64,000 nt of DNA. Origin: Mesobacillus maritimus. GTDB taxonomy: Bacteria; Bacillota; Bacilli; Bacillales; Cytobacillaceae. The notes beneath the pieces were generated by a model, which had not been told where the DNA came from, searched no databases, and worked only from the letters and a program-made list of their open reading frames with translations. The translations under genes and the position numbers were made by a program. Position 1 is the first letter of the stretch. Each line of letters starts with the position of its first letter. The stretch is taken from NCBI RefSeq assembly GCF_019749255.1, contig NZ_JACWFH010000001.1:62001-126000 (forward strand). The letters run 5' to 3'. This document shows positions 1 to 8,857 of this stretch, piece by piece.

Positions 1-898
1 CTGCTGGATATCCGCGGAAATAGGTATATTCATAGGTGCAGTCATTTGCAAAGCAGGTGCCTTTTATCACTTTTTCTAATTCTTCTTCAATTAAGTTGCG
101 ACTTTCTTCACTGAAAGTTCTTGCAGTCCCGATAAGTTTTACCTTATCTGCAATGACATTAAAAGCATTTTCAGCTACAAATGAACCGACACTTACAACG
201 GCGGGGTCAATCGGCTTTATTCTGCGGCTGACAATCTGCTGAAGATTCACGACGAATTGCGAGGCAGCAACAATCGTGTCTTTTGTTGTATGAGGCTGAG
301 CACCGTGGCCGCCCTTTCCCTGAAACGTTACTTCAAACCGATCAGCTGCTGCCATAAATGGGCCGACTCGATAATGAACGGTTCCTGTTGGGACGGTTGC
401 CCATAAATGTGTTCCATAAATAAGGTCGACTCCATCAAGACATCCGTCCTCAATCATCGCCTTCGCACCACCAGGGGCGTACTCTTCTGCATGTTGATGA
501 ATGAAAACATATGTACCTGATAGTTCTTCTTTCATTTCATGCAAAGCTTTCGCTAAAACAAGAAGGGTCGCGGTATGTCCATCATGGCCGCAAGCATGCA
601 TAACCCCCGGTACAAGAGATTTATAAGGGACATCGTTTTCTTCTTGAATAGGCAAAGCGTCAAAGTCCGCGCGGAGGGCAATGGTTTTCCCTGGCTTGGC
701 ACCATAAACCTTAGCAACCACACCATTTCCACCTACATTCCCTCGAACTTCAATTCCTAGCTTCTCATAATAGGATTTGATGTAGTGAGCTGTTTGAACT
801 TCCTGAAAGGACAACTCAGGGTGTTGGTGCAAATGTCTTCTGATATCAACCATTTCATTAAATGAGCCTTCGAGCTTATTAAACAATGTTTCTTTCAA
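1..898 (-). CDS. M20-family amidohydrolase / N-acyl-amino-acid hydrolase, partial (3' end outside window)
   Basis: Zinc-dependent peptidase-like hydrolase that removes acyl groups from amino-acid derivatives in the cytosol. The reverse strand encodes the N-terminal ~299 residues; the C-terminus lies beyond the left edge. Visible M20 signatures are RRHLHQHPELS near the N-terminus, the metal-binding MHACGHDGHTA segment, QHAEEYAPGG with its catalytic/metal acidic pair, and GTHLWA. I chose the TTG at 898 because GGGAG lies about 10 nt upstream and no better start is in frame. In B. subtilis yhaA lies in the same general region. The exact substrate cannot be deduced; the family call is firm. Confidence 0.88.
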   Translation of the reverse strand, partial: MKETLFNKLEGSFNEMVDIRRHLHQHPELSFQEVQTAHYIKSYYEKLGIEVRGNVGGNGVVAKVYGAKPGKTIALRADFDALPIQEENDVPYKSLVPGVMHACGHDGHTATLLVLAKALHEMKEELSGTYVFIHQHAEEYAPGGAKAMIEDGCLDGVDLIYGTHLWATVPTGTVHYRVGPFMAAADRFEVTFQGKGGHGAQPHTTKDTIVAASQFVVNLQQIVSRRIKPIDPAVVSVGSFVAENAFNVIADKVKLIGTARTFSEESRNLIEEELEKVIKGTCFANDCTYEYTYFRGYPA

Positions 899-1046
899 AA
901 TTCAATCTCTCCCTTCGAAGTTGTCTATTAATTTAAACAATTATAACATTTTTGTGTTGATTTATTTATAGAATTTAATAACATAAAAAAGTGTGTAATT
1001 GATAAAATAAAAGATTCATAGAACCAATTTATAAAAGGAGGAACTT

Positions 1047-1697
1047 ATGGGAAACATACATAGTAAACGATTGGTCGCCGGAATCGCGGCAGTCCTAGCC
1101 TATCTATACCTTTCATCTAGCATCCCCACTGAAGGTCCAATCCCCTTAGATAAACCGATAAGTGATGTAGTGAAGAAGACCATTGGGGGAGGATGGTTGG
1201 ATGTTTTTTCGCTATTAGGGTCTACTAAGGGTTTTGCTATTGTGGCAGTGATGGTTTTAATTTGGTTAGGATTTAAAAGAAAAGATTATTTAGCGATTGG
1301 AGTTTTTGTGTTTGCATTGCTATCAGGTTATATTGTAAATTCTTTTCTAAAAGATTGGCATAACAGACCAAGGCCAGCCTCTGAACATCTTGTGGAAGTT
1401 ACTACTCTTAGCTTCCCGAGTGGAAATGCCATGATTGGTTTCATTTTATATTCCTTGACTGCCTATTATTTAATGAAAACTTTTCAGTCAGGTTTAAGTA
1501 GGTTTGTAATTGGACTAGGGGCATTTCTCATCATCTTCTTTTATGGCGCAAGCAGAGTGGCACTCAATGTTCATTACCCATCGGATGTTATGGCAGGGTT
1601 TGCTATCGGAGTAGTTTGGACGGTTAGTTGGATTTACATTTATGAGGCTTTGTCAAGAAAGTTTAAGAATAATAAAAAAATCAGCTTGCCTGTATAG
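1047..1697 (+). CDS. PAP2-family membrane phosphatase (undecaprenyl-PP / phosphatidate phosphatase-like)
   Basis: Integral membrane phosphatase of the PAP2 superfamily, 216 residues with about six hydrophobic segments, likely acting on lipid (pyro)phosphates at the outer face of the membrane. The three PAP2 motifs are present: K102-x6-R109-P110, PSGN at 124-127, and S169-R170-x5-H176-x3-D180. Motif 2 is usually PSGH; here the His position is Asn, although the motif 1 Arg and the motif 3 His nucleophile are intact. AGGAGG precedes the ATG. It is a single gene that converges on hmoB, and the last codons lie inside its own terminator. Confidence 0.85.
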   Translation: MGNIHSKRLVAGIAAVLAYLYLSSSIPTEGPIPLDKPISDVVKKTIGGGWLDVFSLLGSTKGFAIVAVMVLIWLGFKRKDYLAIGVFVFALLSGYIVNSFLKDWHNRPRPASEHLVEVTTLSFPSGNAMIGFILYSLTAYYLMKTFQSGLSRFVIGLGAFLIIFFYGASRVALNVHYPSDVMAGFAIGVVWTVSWIYIYEALSRKFKNNKKISLPV

Positions 1698-1711
1698 GTA
1701 AGCTGATTTTT
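1674..1711. terminator. Bidirectional intrinsic terminator between the PAP2 gene and hmoB
   Basis: AAATCAGCTT pairs with AAGCTGATTT around a 12-nt loop, with A-runs on one flank and T-runs on the other, so it can work in both directions. The PAP2 stop codon lies in the loop. Confidence 0.85.
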
Positions 1712-1770
1712 ACTATATGGAATAGAAAAGAGCCTTAATGACTAAGAGAGAGGACCTCCTCTTTGAAACG

Positions 1771-2286
1771 TTAATCTACTTCGGCTATACTATACGTTGT
1801 GAGATAAGATAGTCCAGCAAAAATAGCTATAGATTTTGCCTCATTGCTTTTGGTCTGCTTCTTATGGCTTTCAAGAAAAGAGTCTGATGACTTCCAGTTC
1901 TCATAGGCTCGTTTGTTTTCCCATAATGTTAAAATGACATAGGTATTTGAGGATAGAGGACGTAACAATCGAATGGCAACAAAGCCAGGTTGATGTTCAA
2001 TCTTTCGTTGTCGATTTTTAAATTGATATTCGAACAATGGTTTTCCTTCATCAGTGACGGGAATATTGTTCATCACCACATAAGTGGCTTTTTCAAATGA
2101 ACCAATAGAGTCAATGACCTCATATTTACGAGGGTGATTAAATACGGTCTTATGTTTTGTCTCGTGAAGGATAACAGCTTGAAAATCATCTTCAGACCCT
2201 GTTAATAACAACATGTTTTCATTAAGATACTTGTTTTTTAGCTTTGTTAAATAATCAATCGTTCCGGACGTTATATAAAAATTCAA
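1771..2286 (-). CDS. hmoB: Heme-degrading monooxygenase HmoB (YhgC-like)
   Basis: ABM-fold heme monooxygenase that opens the heme ring to release iron in the cytosol; 171 residues against about 166 for B. subtilis HmoB. The C-terminal half carries the typical pattern NNIPVTDEGKPLFEYQF, then HQPGFVAIRLLRPL and TLWENKRAYENW. The frame is open further upstream, but the TTG at 2286 is preceded by AAGGGGTGATCA at good spacing and gives the family N-terminus (MNFYITSGT), so I reject the upstream ATG. It is divergent from hemE, as in B. subtilis, pairing heme breakdown with heme synthesis. Confidence 0.87.
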   Translation of the reverse strand: MNFYITSGTIDYLTKLKNKYLNENMLLLTGSEDDFQAVILHETKHKTVFNHPRKYEVIDSIGSFEKATYVVMNNIPVTDEGKPLFEYQFKNRQRKIEHQPGFVAIRLLRPLSSNTYVILTLWENKRAYENWKSSDSFLESHKKQTKSNEAKSIAIFAGLSYLTTYSIAEVD

Positions 2287-2370
2287 ATGATCACCCCTTA
2301 TTCGCTTAACTTTTCTTATATTATAACTATGTTTGTATCGATGCAAAAAGGCATTAAATGGGTTTTCAAC

Positions 2371-2402
2371 TGACAAAATTGTCTATTTTGTGACATTTCA
2401 CA
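2371..2402. promoter_or_regulatory. Palindromic sequences in the hmoB-hemE divergent intergenic region
   Basis: TGACAAAATTGTC is immediately followed by TGTGACATTTCACA. The second resembles a CRP/FNR palindrome but has only 4 bp between half-sites instead of 6. They lie between divergent genes and could bind a regulator of heme metabolism. No regulator is assigned. Confidence 0.3.
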
Positions 2403-2527
2403 CCTTTGCCTATCCACTACATAGTTAAAACCGATATAGTGTAAATAGCCCTAAAAGGGGTTTTTTTATAGATAATCCCAATAATAAAAGATAGAAATAG
2501 ATGTCCCTGAAAGGTGGAACGCTTCAA

Positions 2528-3574
2528 ATGACGAGAATAACTAACGACACATTTTTAAAAGCAGCTAAGGGAGAAAAAACAGATCATGTCCCAGTATGGT
2601 TCATGCGCCAAGCAGGTCGTTCCCAACCAGAATATAGAGCGATAAAGGAAAAGTATTCTTTATTTGAAATTACTCATCAACCTGAGCTCTGTGCATATGT
2701 AACAAGATTACCTGTTGAGCAATACAATGTAGACGCAGCCATCCTTTATAAAGATATTATGACGCCGCTTCCAGCAATAGGCGTTGACGTTGAAATTAAG
2801 TCAGGAATTGGACCTGTCATCTCTAATCCTATTCAATCTTTAGCTGATGTTGAAAAGCTTGGTGAAATTAACCCCGAAGAGGATGTCCCTTATGTAATGG
2901 AAACGATTAAACTTCTTACAGAAGAGCAGCTTTCTGTACCATTAATCGGCTTTTCCGGGGCTCCTTTTACTCTTGCTAGCTATATGATTGAAGGAGGGCC
3001 TTCTAAGAACTACAATAAAACGAAAGCCTTTATGTACTCTGAGCCTAAAGCTTGGTTTGCTTTAATGGACAAGCTAGCAGATGTAGTCATCACCTATGTA
3101 AAGTCACAGATTAAAGCAGGAGCAAGCGCTATTCAAATTTTCGATTCATGGGTAGGTGCTTTAAATGTACAAGACTACCGTTATTATATTAAGCCAATCA
3201 TGCACCGAATTTTCTCGGAATTAAAAGAAGAGAATGTTCCACTAATCATGTTTGGAGTTGGAGCAAGTCATTTAGCTAAAGAATGGCATGACCTACCACT
3301 TGATGTAGTTGGCCTTGACTGGCGGATGCAAATAAAAGAAGCACGTGATAGTGGGATTCATAAAACCATTCAAGGAAATCTAGATCCTGCTATTCTTCTT
3401 TCACCTTGGGAGTTTATTGAAGAGAGAGCAAAAGCAATCCTTGATCAAGGGATGGAGCAGCCGGGTTACATTTTTAACTTAGGTCATGGAGTATTCCCAT
3501 CAGTAGATCCGGCAACATTAAAAAGGTTAACAAGTTTCATTCATGAATATTCTGCCGATAAATTAAAAGGGTAA
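2528..3574 (+). CDS. hemE: Uroporphyrinogen decarboxylase HemE
   Basis: Decarboxylates the four acetate side chains of uroporphyrinogen III to give coproporphyrinogen III in the cytosol. The 348-residue product has the family signatures [15 protein letters not shown] near the N-terminus, [13 protein letters not shown] in the middle and NLGHGVFP near the C-terminus. The ATG at 2528 follows AAGGTGG by 10 nt and gives the known N-terminus; an in-frame GTC/ATG stretch upstream is left out. First gene of hemE-hemH, with hmoB divergent. Confidence 0.96.
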   Translation: MTRITNDTFLKAAKGEKTDHVPVWFMRQAGRSQPEYRAIKEKYSLFEITHQPELCAYVTRLPVEQYNVDAAILYKDIMTPLPAIGVDVEIKSGIGPVISNPIQSLADVEKLGEINPEEDVPYVMETIKLLTEEQLSVPLIGFSGAPFTLASYMIEGGPSKNYNKTKAFMYSEPKAWFALMDKLADVVITYVKSQIKAGASAIQIFDSWVGALNVQDYRYYIKPIMHRIFSELKEENVPLIMFGVGASHLAKEWHDLPLDVVGLDWRMQIKEARDSGIHKTIQGNLDPAILLSPWEFIEERAKAILDQGMEQPGYIFNLGHGVFPSVDPATLKRLTSFIHEYSADKLKG

Positions 3575-3650
3575 AACTTTTTATTTATCGTGGAAGTTAA
3601 GATAATGGAAAGTTAGCCGATATTTTGGCAAAATAGTATTTGTAGCTAAA

Positions 3651-3722
3651 AGCACCTGGAGGATAGAACATGACTGTTGACACTTCTTCAATGTCAATAA
3701 CCTTTCTATAGTCCCAGGTGTT
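3651..3722 (+). other. Structured hemE-hemH intercistronic leader
   Basis: CACCTGG (3653-3659) can pair with CCAGGTG (3714-3720), and inside that loop TTGACA (3676-3681) can pair with TGTCAA (3693-3698). The nested stem-loop ends about 30 nt before the hemH ribosome binding site and is not followed by a T-run, so it is not an ordinary terminator. Possible roles are mRNA processing or translational control; none is shown. Confidence 0.4.
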
Positions 3723-3762
3723 TCCATTTTACAGTATATATACAGTCAAAAGAGGTGCAATA

Positions 3763-4692
3763 ATGTCCAAAAAGAAAATGGGTTTGCTTGTCATGGCCTA
3801 TGGTACTCCATATAAAGAAGAAGATATAGAAAGATACTATACACATATTCGTCATGGGCGGAAACCATCTGACGAGTTGCTTGAAGATCTTAAAAGAAGA
3901 TATGAAGCAATTGGTGGGATTTCTCCGCTTGCTCAGATTACAAGTAGTCAAGCAGAGAAGCTAGAGGAGCATTTAAATGCCATCCAAGATCAATACGAAT
4001 TCAAAGCATATCTTGGATTGAAACATATTGAACCATTTGTTGAAGATGCAGTAAAACAAATGCATGAGGATGGGATTGAGGAAGCAGTAAGCATCGTACT
4101 AGCACCGCATTTCTCTACCTTTAGCGTTAAATCTTATAATGGAAGAGCTCAAGCGGCAGCGGCTGAACTAGGTGGTCTTAATATTGTTTCAGTTGAAAGT
4201 TGGTATGATGAGCCTAAGTTTATTCAATATTGGGTGGACCGTGTAAGTGAAACATTTGCTAGCATGCCATCTGATGAAAGAGAAAAGGCTGTCCTTATCG
4301 TGTCCGCTCACAGTCTTCCTGAAAAAATCCTTCAGTCTGGAGATCCGTATCCAGATCAGCTTCAAAAAACAGCTGATTTAATTGCTGAAGGTGCTAAAGT
4401 TAAAAACTTTGCAGTAGGTTGGCAAAGTGCTGGTCAAACACCAGAACCTTGGCTTGGACCAGATGTACAGGATCTAACAAGAAGTCTCTATGAGGAGCAT
4501 GGCTATAAGGCGTTTGTTTATGTTCCCGCAGGGTTTGTTGCGGAACATTTAGAGGTGTTATATGACAATGATTATGAATGCAAGGTTGTGACTGAAGAAA
4601 TAGGTGCAAGTTATTATCGTCCTGAGATGCCGAATGCTCAGCCAGAGTTCATAGATGCGTTAGCTACTATTGTGTTAAAGAAACTTTCATAA
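3763..4692 (+). CDS. hemH: Coproporphyrin III ferrochelatase HemH/CpfC
   Basis: Inserts Fe2+ into the porphyrin. In Firmicutes the substrate is coproporphyrin III and HemQ later makes heme b (known pathway). 309 residues, the usual length. Family signatures are [11 protein letters not shown] at the start, a [10 protein letters not shown]-type loop with the metal-site His, and the [18 protein letters not shown] block with the conserved His and Glu. The ATG at 3763 follows AGAGGTG, which beats an in-frame ATG 15 codons earlier. In B. subtilis hemY follows hemH; here a strong terminator and yhfH follow, so the intermediate oxidase must be encoded elsewhere. Confidence 0.95.
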   Translation: MSKKKMGLLVMAYGTPYKEEDIERYYTHIRHGRKPSDELLEDLKRRYEAIGGISPLAQITSSQAEKLEEHLNAIQDQYEFKAYLGLKHIEPFVEDAVKQMHEDGIEEAVSIVLAPHFSTFSVKSYNGRAQAAAAELGGLNIVSVESWYDEPKFIQYWVDRVSETFASMPSDEREKAVLIVSAHSLPEKILQSGDPYPDQLQKTADLIAEGAKVKNFAVGWQSAGQTPEPWLGPDVQDLTRSLYEEHGYKAFVYVPAGFVAEHLEVLYDNDYECKVVTEEIGASYYRPEMPNAQPEFIDALATIVLKKLS

Positions 4693-4715
4693 TAAAAAGT
4701 GAATGTTGAAATAAG

Positions 4716-4750
4716 AAAGAAGCCAGCCGTTTAAGCGGCTGGCTTCTTTT
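4716..4750. terminator. Terminator after hemH, shared with yhfH
   Basis: A 14-bp perfect stem (AAAGAAGCCAGCCG with its complement) around a 6-nt loop, followed by T's; symmetric enough to serve the convergent yhfH too. Confidence 0.92.
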
Positions 4751-4786
4751 GATGAAAGTTTAATTTTAAGATTCAGTAAATTCTTT

Positions 4787-4921
4787 TTAGTGTTTTCCAG
4801 GGTCCATGCAGTTATCACATTTGCTACCATAGCATTCATGCTGTTCATCTATCTCATTTCCACATTCCACGCACTTTTTAGCTGGCAAATTACGGAAAAA
4901 CTCAACGACATTCTCTAGCAT
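4787..4921 (-). CDS. yhfH: YhfH-family small zinc-ribbon-like protein (44 aa)
   Basis: Tiny protein with five cysteines: C17-x2-C20, C30, and C35-x2-C38, which suggests a treble-clef or zinc-ribbon metal site. The N-terminus reads MLENVVEFFRNLPAKKC. Its length and its place just before yhfI match the YhfH family of Bacillus (about 46 aa), whose function is unknown. The ATG at 4921 follows GGGGGTT by about 7 nt; another in-frame ATG five codons upstream overlaps that Shine-Dalgarno and is less likely. Confidence 0.8.
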   Translation of the reverse strand: MLENVVEFFRNLPAKKCVECGNEIDEQHECYGSKCDNCMDPGKH

Positions 4922-5088
4922 TCTGATAACCCCCATTTGTTTTTTGTGTTTATTTATTAAGTTGGTTTCATTGTATTATAACAGTTTACTTTGTGTCAAT
5001 AGTTGTTTTATAACAAAACGTAAAATATGAAAAAATGGGCAAAATGAAGTATAGTTGAAAATGGACTATTGACTTAGGAGGAATCACA

Positions 5089-5823
5089 ATGAAGCTGACC
5101 GTCATCGGATGTTGGGGTGGCTATCCAAATAAGAATGAAGCGAGTTCAGGTTACCTTTTAGAACATAATGGATTCAATGTATTGATTGATTGTGGAAGTG
5201 GAGTTTTATCTAAACTCCAGAACTTTATCCAACCAGAAGAACTAGACGCGCTTTTGCTTTCACATTACCATCCTGACCATAATGCTGATATAGGAGTGCT
5301 TTATCATGCTCGTTTAATCAAAGGGTTCTTAGGCACCAAACCGCCAGAGCTTCCAATATACGGACATAATTTAGACCAAAGGGAGTTCGCAAAACTTACA
5401 TATAAAAATATCACAAGAGGAATAGCCTATAATCCGGACCAACCCTTGGAAGTAGGTCCATTTAAAGTTACGTTTCTTCGAACAGTCCATCCTGTGCCAT
5501 GCTTTGCAATGAGGATTGAAGTAGAAGGAAGGGTCCTCGTTTACACGGCAGATACAGCTTATAAGGATGAACTGGTATCGTTTGGGAAAGATGCAGATTT
5601 GCTAGTATGTGAATGTAACTTTTACGGAAATCAGAGTGGCAAAGGGGCTGGGCATATGAATAGTTTTGATGCTGGTCATTTTGCACAAGCGGCAAGTGTA
5701 AAACAACTAGTGCTTACCCATTTACCACATTATGGTCAGCTTAATCAGCTAGTGGAGGAAGCGATCCAAAAATATAGTGGACCAACTCAGTTAGCGAAGG
5801 AAGGTCTAACGATTACGCTGTAA
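5089..5823 (+). CDS. yhfI: MBL-fold metallo-hydrolase YhfI
   Basis: Metallo-beta-lactamase-fold hydrolase of the RNase Z-like/YhfI group, 244 residues, cytosolic. The metal motif is H59-x-H61-x-D63-H64 (SHYHPDHNADIG). Further ligands are expected at TVHPVPCFAMRI (His), VYTADTAY (Asp) and LVLTHLPH (His). The substrate of YhfI proteins is not known to me. AGGAGG precedes the ATG. It lies upstream of lplJ as in B. subtilis yhfI-yhfJ, but a weak terminator and a long gap separate them. Confidence 0.85.
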   Translation: MKLTVIGCWGGYPNKNEASSGYLLEHNGFNVLIDCGSGVLSKLQNFIQPEELDALLLSHYHPDHNADIGVLYHARLIKGFLGTKPPELPIYGHNLDQREFAKLTYKNITRGIAYNPDQPLEVGPFKVTFLRTVHPVPCFAMRIEVEGRVLVYTADTAYKDELVSFGKDADLLVCECNFYGNQSGKGAGHMNSFDAGHFAQAASVKQLVLTHLPHYGQLNQLVEEAIQKYSGPTQLAKEGLTITL

Positions 5824-5828
5824 AAAGG

Positions 5829-5852
5829 CAGCTTTCGTAAAGCTGTTTGTTA
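5829..5852 (+). terminator. Weak terminator after yhfI
   Basis: CAGCTTT/AAAGCTG stem with a 3-nt loop and a short, interrupted T-tract, immediately after the yhfI stop codon. Confidence 0.5.
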
Positions 5853-5911
5853 AAATTCTAAAGTCGATTTTAACGCAAGAAAAGCTATTTTATTCATAAC
5901 TAAGGTTGCAG

Positions 5912-6011
5912 CTCTTTTCTCATACGCTAAAGCTAATCTTAATCTTCAATGCAAAACAGGTCATTAAAGGTTTATTTAAGCTCTGAAGGCAACAATGTTT
6001 GAGAAAAGAGC
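5912..6011 (+). other. Long-range inverted repeat in the lplJ leader
   Basis: GCTCTTTTCTC (5912-5922) is perfectly complementary to GAGAAAAGAGC (6001-6011), with 78 nt between. The 3' arm ends just before the lplJ Shine-Dalgarno (AAAAGGAGA). It could set the structure of the lplJ 5' leader. I recognise no riboswitch class in it. Confidence 0.4.
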
Positions 6012-6032
6012 CTTAAAAAAGGAGATAGTAGT

Positions 6033-7022
6033 ATGTTATTTATTGATAATAAAGGGATTACCGACCCACGAATAAACCTTGCAATCGAGGAATACGCAGT
6101 AAAAAACCTAGATATAAACGAAACATATCTTTTATTTTATATAAACGAACCTTCAATCATTATCGGGAAAAACCAAAATACCATTGAAGAAATCAATACA
6201 GACTATGTCGAGAAAAATGGAATTCATGTGGTAAGAAGGGTCTCAGGTGGCGGAGCTGTGTACCATGATTTAGGGAATTTGAATTTCAGCTTTATCACGA
6301 AAGATGACGGTGATAGCTTTCACAACTTTAAAAAATTCACGGAACCAGTGGTTGAAGCTCTGAAGAAAATGGGGGTTAATGCTGAGCTGAGTGGTCGAAA
6401 TGATCTGATGGCGGAAGGCAGAAAGATATCAGGGAATGCACAATATTCAACAAAGGGAAGAATGTTTAGCCATGGTACGTTGATGTTTGATTCAGAAATT
6501 GATCATGTGGTCTCTGCTCTTAAGGTGAGAAAAGATAAAATCGAATCAAAAGGCATAAAATCAATTCGCAGCCGTGTTGCAAATATTTCAGAGTTCATGG
6601 AAAACAAGATGACTATTGAGGAATTTAAGAGTCTCATACTAAAATATATCTTCCCAGGCATGGACGAAATTCCTGAGTATAAATTAACCGATGAAGATTG
6701 GGAGAAAATACATCAACTTTCTAAGGAAAAGTATCAGACATGGGAGTGGAACTATGGACGATCTCCTAAATTTAACATCCAGCATTCTCACCGCTTCCCG
6801 GTTGGACAAGTGGATGTTCGGTTTGAAGTGAATAAAGGGATAATCGAAAATTGCAAAATTTATGGGGACTTTTTTGGTGTTGGGGATGTGACGGAGATTG
6901 AGAAATTACTAACGGGCGTTAAGTATGAAAGAGCTTCATTAGAGCATGCATTAGCTGAAGTCAATATCCAACACTATTTCGGTAATATTTCAAAAGAAGA
7001 TTTTCTGGAGTTAATCTATTAA
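6033..7022 (+). CDS. lplJ: Lipoate-protein ligase LplJ
   Basis: ATP-dependent ligase that attaches free lipoate to E2/GcvH lipoyl domains through lipoyl-AMP in the cytosol. 329 residues, typical of B. subtilis LplJ (331). The catalytic domain shows the PSIIIGKNQNT segment and the RRVSGGGAVYHDLGNLNFSF hallmark, then SGRNDLMAEGRKISGNAQ with the conserved Lys. The C-terminal accessory domain follows from about residue 245. AAGGAGA precedes the ATG. Neighbours (YhfI before, LcfB after) match the B. subtilis order. Confidence 0.93.
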   Translation: MLFIDNKGITDPRINLAIEEYAVKNLDINETYLLFYINEPSIIIGKNQNTIEEINTDYVEKNGIHVVRRVSGGGAVYHDLGNLNFSFITKDDGDSFHNFKKFTEPVVEALKKMGVNAELSGRNDLMAEGRKISGNAQYSTKGRMFSHGTLMFDSEIDHVVSALKVRKDKIESKGIKSIRSRVANISEFMENKMTIEEFKSLILKYIFPGMDEIPEYKLTDEDWEKIHQLSKEKYQTWEWNYGRSPKFNIQHSHRFPVGQVDVRFEVNKGIIENCKIYGDFFGVGDVTEIEKLLTGVKYERASLEHALAEVNIQHYFGNISKEDFLELIY

Positions 7023-7030
7023 CAAATACC

Positions 7031-7060
7031 AACACGATGCTTACATTTGCATCGTGTTTC
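7031..7060 (+). terminator. Terminator after lplJ
   Basis: ACACGATGC pairs with GCATCGTGT around an 8-nt loop, followed by a short T-rich tail. Confidence 0.8.
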
Positions 7061-7131
7061 TTATTGAAAATACAAAAAAATAGCCTCTTTCGTTCCTTCA
7101 CCCTTGTTTTTTAAATTTTGGGAGTTTTCTC

Positions 7132-7187
7132 TTGAAAGTATAATTTTCTTTCAATATAATATATTTAGAAAATTGATAGCGCTTTCT
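7132..7187 (+). promoter_or_regulatory. lcfB sigma-A promoter with downstream cre (CcpA) site
   Basis: TTGAAA (7132-7137), a 17-bp spacer and a perfect TATAAT (7155-7160). About 7 bp past the expected start point lies TGATAGCGCTTTCT (7174-7187), which fits the cre consensus except for its last base. A cre just downstream of the start would act as a CcpA roadblock, giving catabolite repression of fatty-acid activation. The promoter is seen; the CcpA role is inference. Confidence 0.65.
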
Positions 7188-7219
7188 AAAGGGGAAAATA
7201 CGAATAGGGGGATGGAAGA

Positions 7220-8776
7220 ATGAATTTATCGACTCAACTTCATCAAACTGCAGCACGTTTAGGAGAAAAGCCAGCGTATTATTTTATGGATCAGGCTAGT
7301 ACATACGCGGAATTAGATGCTGCAGTGACCAAATTTGCATCAGGTCTATCACAACTAGGAATAAAAAAAGGGGATCATGTTGCACTTATCTTAGGAAACT
7401 CCCCACATTTTGTCATCGGATTGTACGGGGCGCTACGGTTGGGAGCAACCGTGATTCCAGTAAACCCAATTTATACAGCCGATGAAATTGGTTATATCCT
7501 CCGCAATGGAGATGTAAAAACCGTTGTCGGACTTGATCTGATGGTACAGTTGGTAGAGAAGTTGCATGAGCATTTACCGGCAGTCGAAAATTATATCATC
7601 TGTGAATCAGGTCAAACAGAGGCCAATAGCATTGATATTTCTAAACTATCCGTTTTTCCAAAGCTAAAGACATTTAATCAAATTATCGCGTCTGGAACAC
7701 TTGACTTTGCACCTGTGGAGCTAAATGAGGAAGATGTTGCTATTATACTTTATACCTCAGGAACAACAGGCAAACCTAAGGGTGCCATGCTAACCCACCG
7801 CAACCTGTACAGCAACGCAAGAGATGTAGCCGATTATTTAAAAATGAATGAAAATGACCGGGTAATTGCTACTCTGCCGATGTTTCATGTCTTCTGTTTG
7901 ACGGTCGCCTTAAATGCACCATTGATGAACGGTGCAACAATATTAATTGTTCCGAAATTTTCACCAGCTGAAATATTCCGTCTTACTAAGAAGTATGAAG
8001 CGACTGTTTTTGCGGGTGTACCAACAATGTTTAACTTCCTCCTCCAGTACCCTGAAGGGAAAGCTGAAGATCTAAAGTCGTTACGCTTATGTAATTCAGG
8101 TGGGGCCGCAATGCCAGTGGCATTACTTGAAGGCTTCGAAAGAAAGTTTAATGTTCTAGTCTCAGAGGGATATGGTCTATCAGAAGCTTCACCAGTAACA
8201 TGCTTTAACCCTTTAGACCGTCCAAGAAAGGCTGGTTCAATCGGACAGTCGATTATTCATGTAGAGAATAAGGTCGTCAATGAACTTGGGGAAGAGCTCC
8301 CTCCTGGAGAAGTTGGCGAGCTAATCGTTAGAGGACCGAATGTAATGAAAGGATACTATAAAATGCCCGAGGAAACAGCTGCGACCATTAAAGACGGCTG
8401 GCTGTACACTGGTGACCTTGCTAAAATGGATGAGGAAGGCTATTTCTATATTGTTGATCGTAAAAAGGACATTGTTCTTGTTGGCGGTTACAATGTTTAT
8501 CCGCGTGAGGTGGAGGAAGTTCTATATGAGCACCCGGATGTGGTCGAGGTTGCTGTCGTAGGCGTTCCTGATCCAAACTTCGGTGAAGCTGTACGTGCTT
8601 TTGTTGTTAGCAAGAATCCAACTTTAACGGCTGAACAGTTGCTTGAATTCTGCCGAGAGCATTTAGCAAAGTATAAAGTACCAAGCTCGATTGATTTCCT
8701 AGAAGAGCTACCTAAAAACACGACAGGGAAGATCCTTCGAAGATCACTGAAAGACCAAGTCCTTCAAGTTAAATAA
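7220..8776 (+). CDS. lcfB: Long-chain fatty-acid-CoA ligase (LcfB/YhfL-like)
   Basis: ANL-superfamily enzyme that activates fatty acids to acyl-CoA through an acyl-AMP intermediate, feeding beta-oxidation. 518 residues (B. subtilis LcfB 513). P-loop [11 protein letters not shown] at 178-188, GYGLSEASP (A5), [22 protein letters not shown] (A7/A8, given as its conserved TGD and DRKKD), and the C-terminal catalytic Lys in NTTGKILRR. The GGGGG Shine-Dalgarno supports the ATG. It is a single gene flanked by terminators, with a cre-bearing promoter. Synteny supports yhfL. Confidence 0.9.
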   Translation: MNLSTQLHQTAARLGEKPAYYFMDQASTYAELDAAVTKFASGLSQLGIKKGDHVALILGNSPHFVIGLYGALRLGATVIPVNPIYTADEIGYILRNGDVKTVVGLDLMVQLVEKLHEHLPAVENYIICESGQTEANSIDISKLSVFPKLKTFNQIIASGTLDFAPVELNEEDVAIILYTSGTTGKPKGAMLTHRNLYSNARDVADYLKMNENDRVIATLPMFHVFCLTVALNAPLMNGATILIVPKFSPAEIFRLTKKYEATVFAGVPTMFNFLLQYPEGKAEDLKSLRLCNSGGAAMPVALLEGFERKFNVLVSEGYGLSEASPVTCFNPLDRPRKAGSIGQSIIHVENKVVNELGEELPPGEVGELIVRGPNVMKGYYKMPEETAATIKDGWLYTGDLAKMDEEGYFYIVDRKKDIVLVGGYNVYPREVEEVLYEHPDVVEVAVVGVPDPNFGEAVRAFVVSKNPTLTAEQLLEFCREHLAKYKVPSSIDFLEELPKNTTGKILRRSLKDQVLQVK

Positions 8777-8786
8777 ATACACTTCA

Positions 8787-8826
8787 AAGTAGGCAGATAA
8801 TCATTAAAGTCTGCCTACTTTTTTAT
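8787..8826 (+). terminator. Terminator after lcfB
   Basis: AAGTAGGCAGA/TCTGCCTACTT perfect 11-bp stem and a run of T's. Confidence 0.92.
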
Positions 8827-8857
8827 TATGCTTTATGTAAGTGAATTTTAGATTTTT

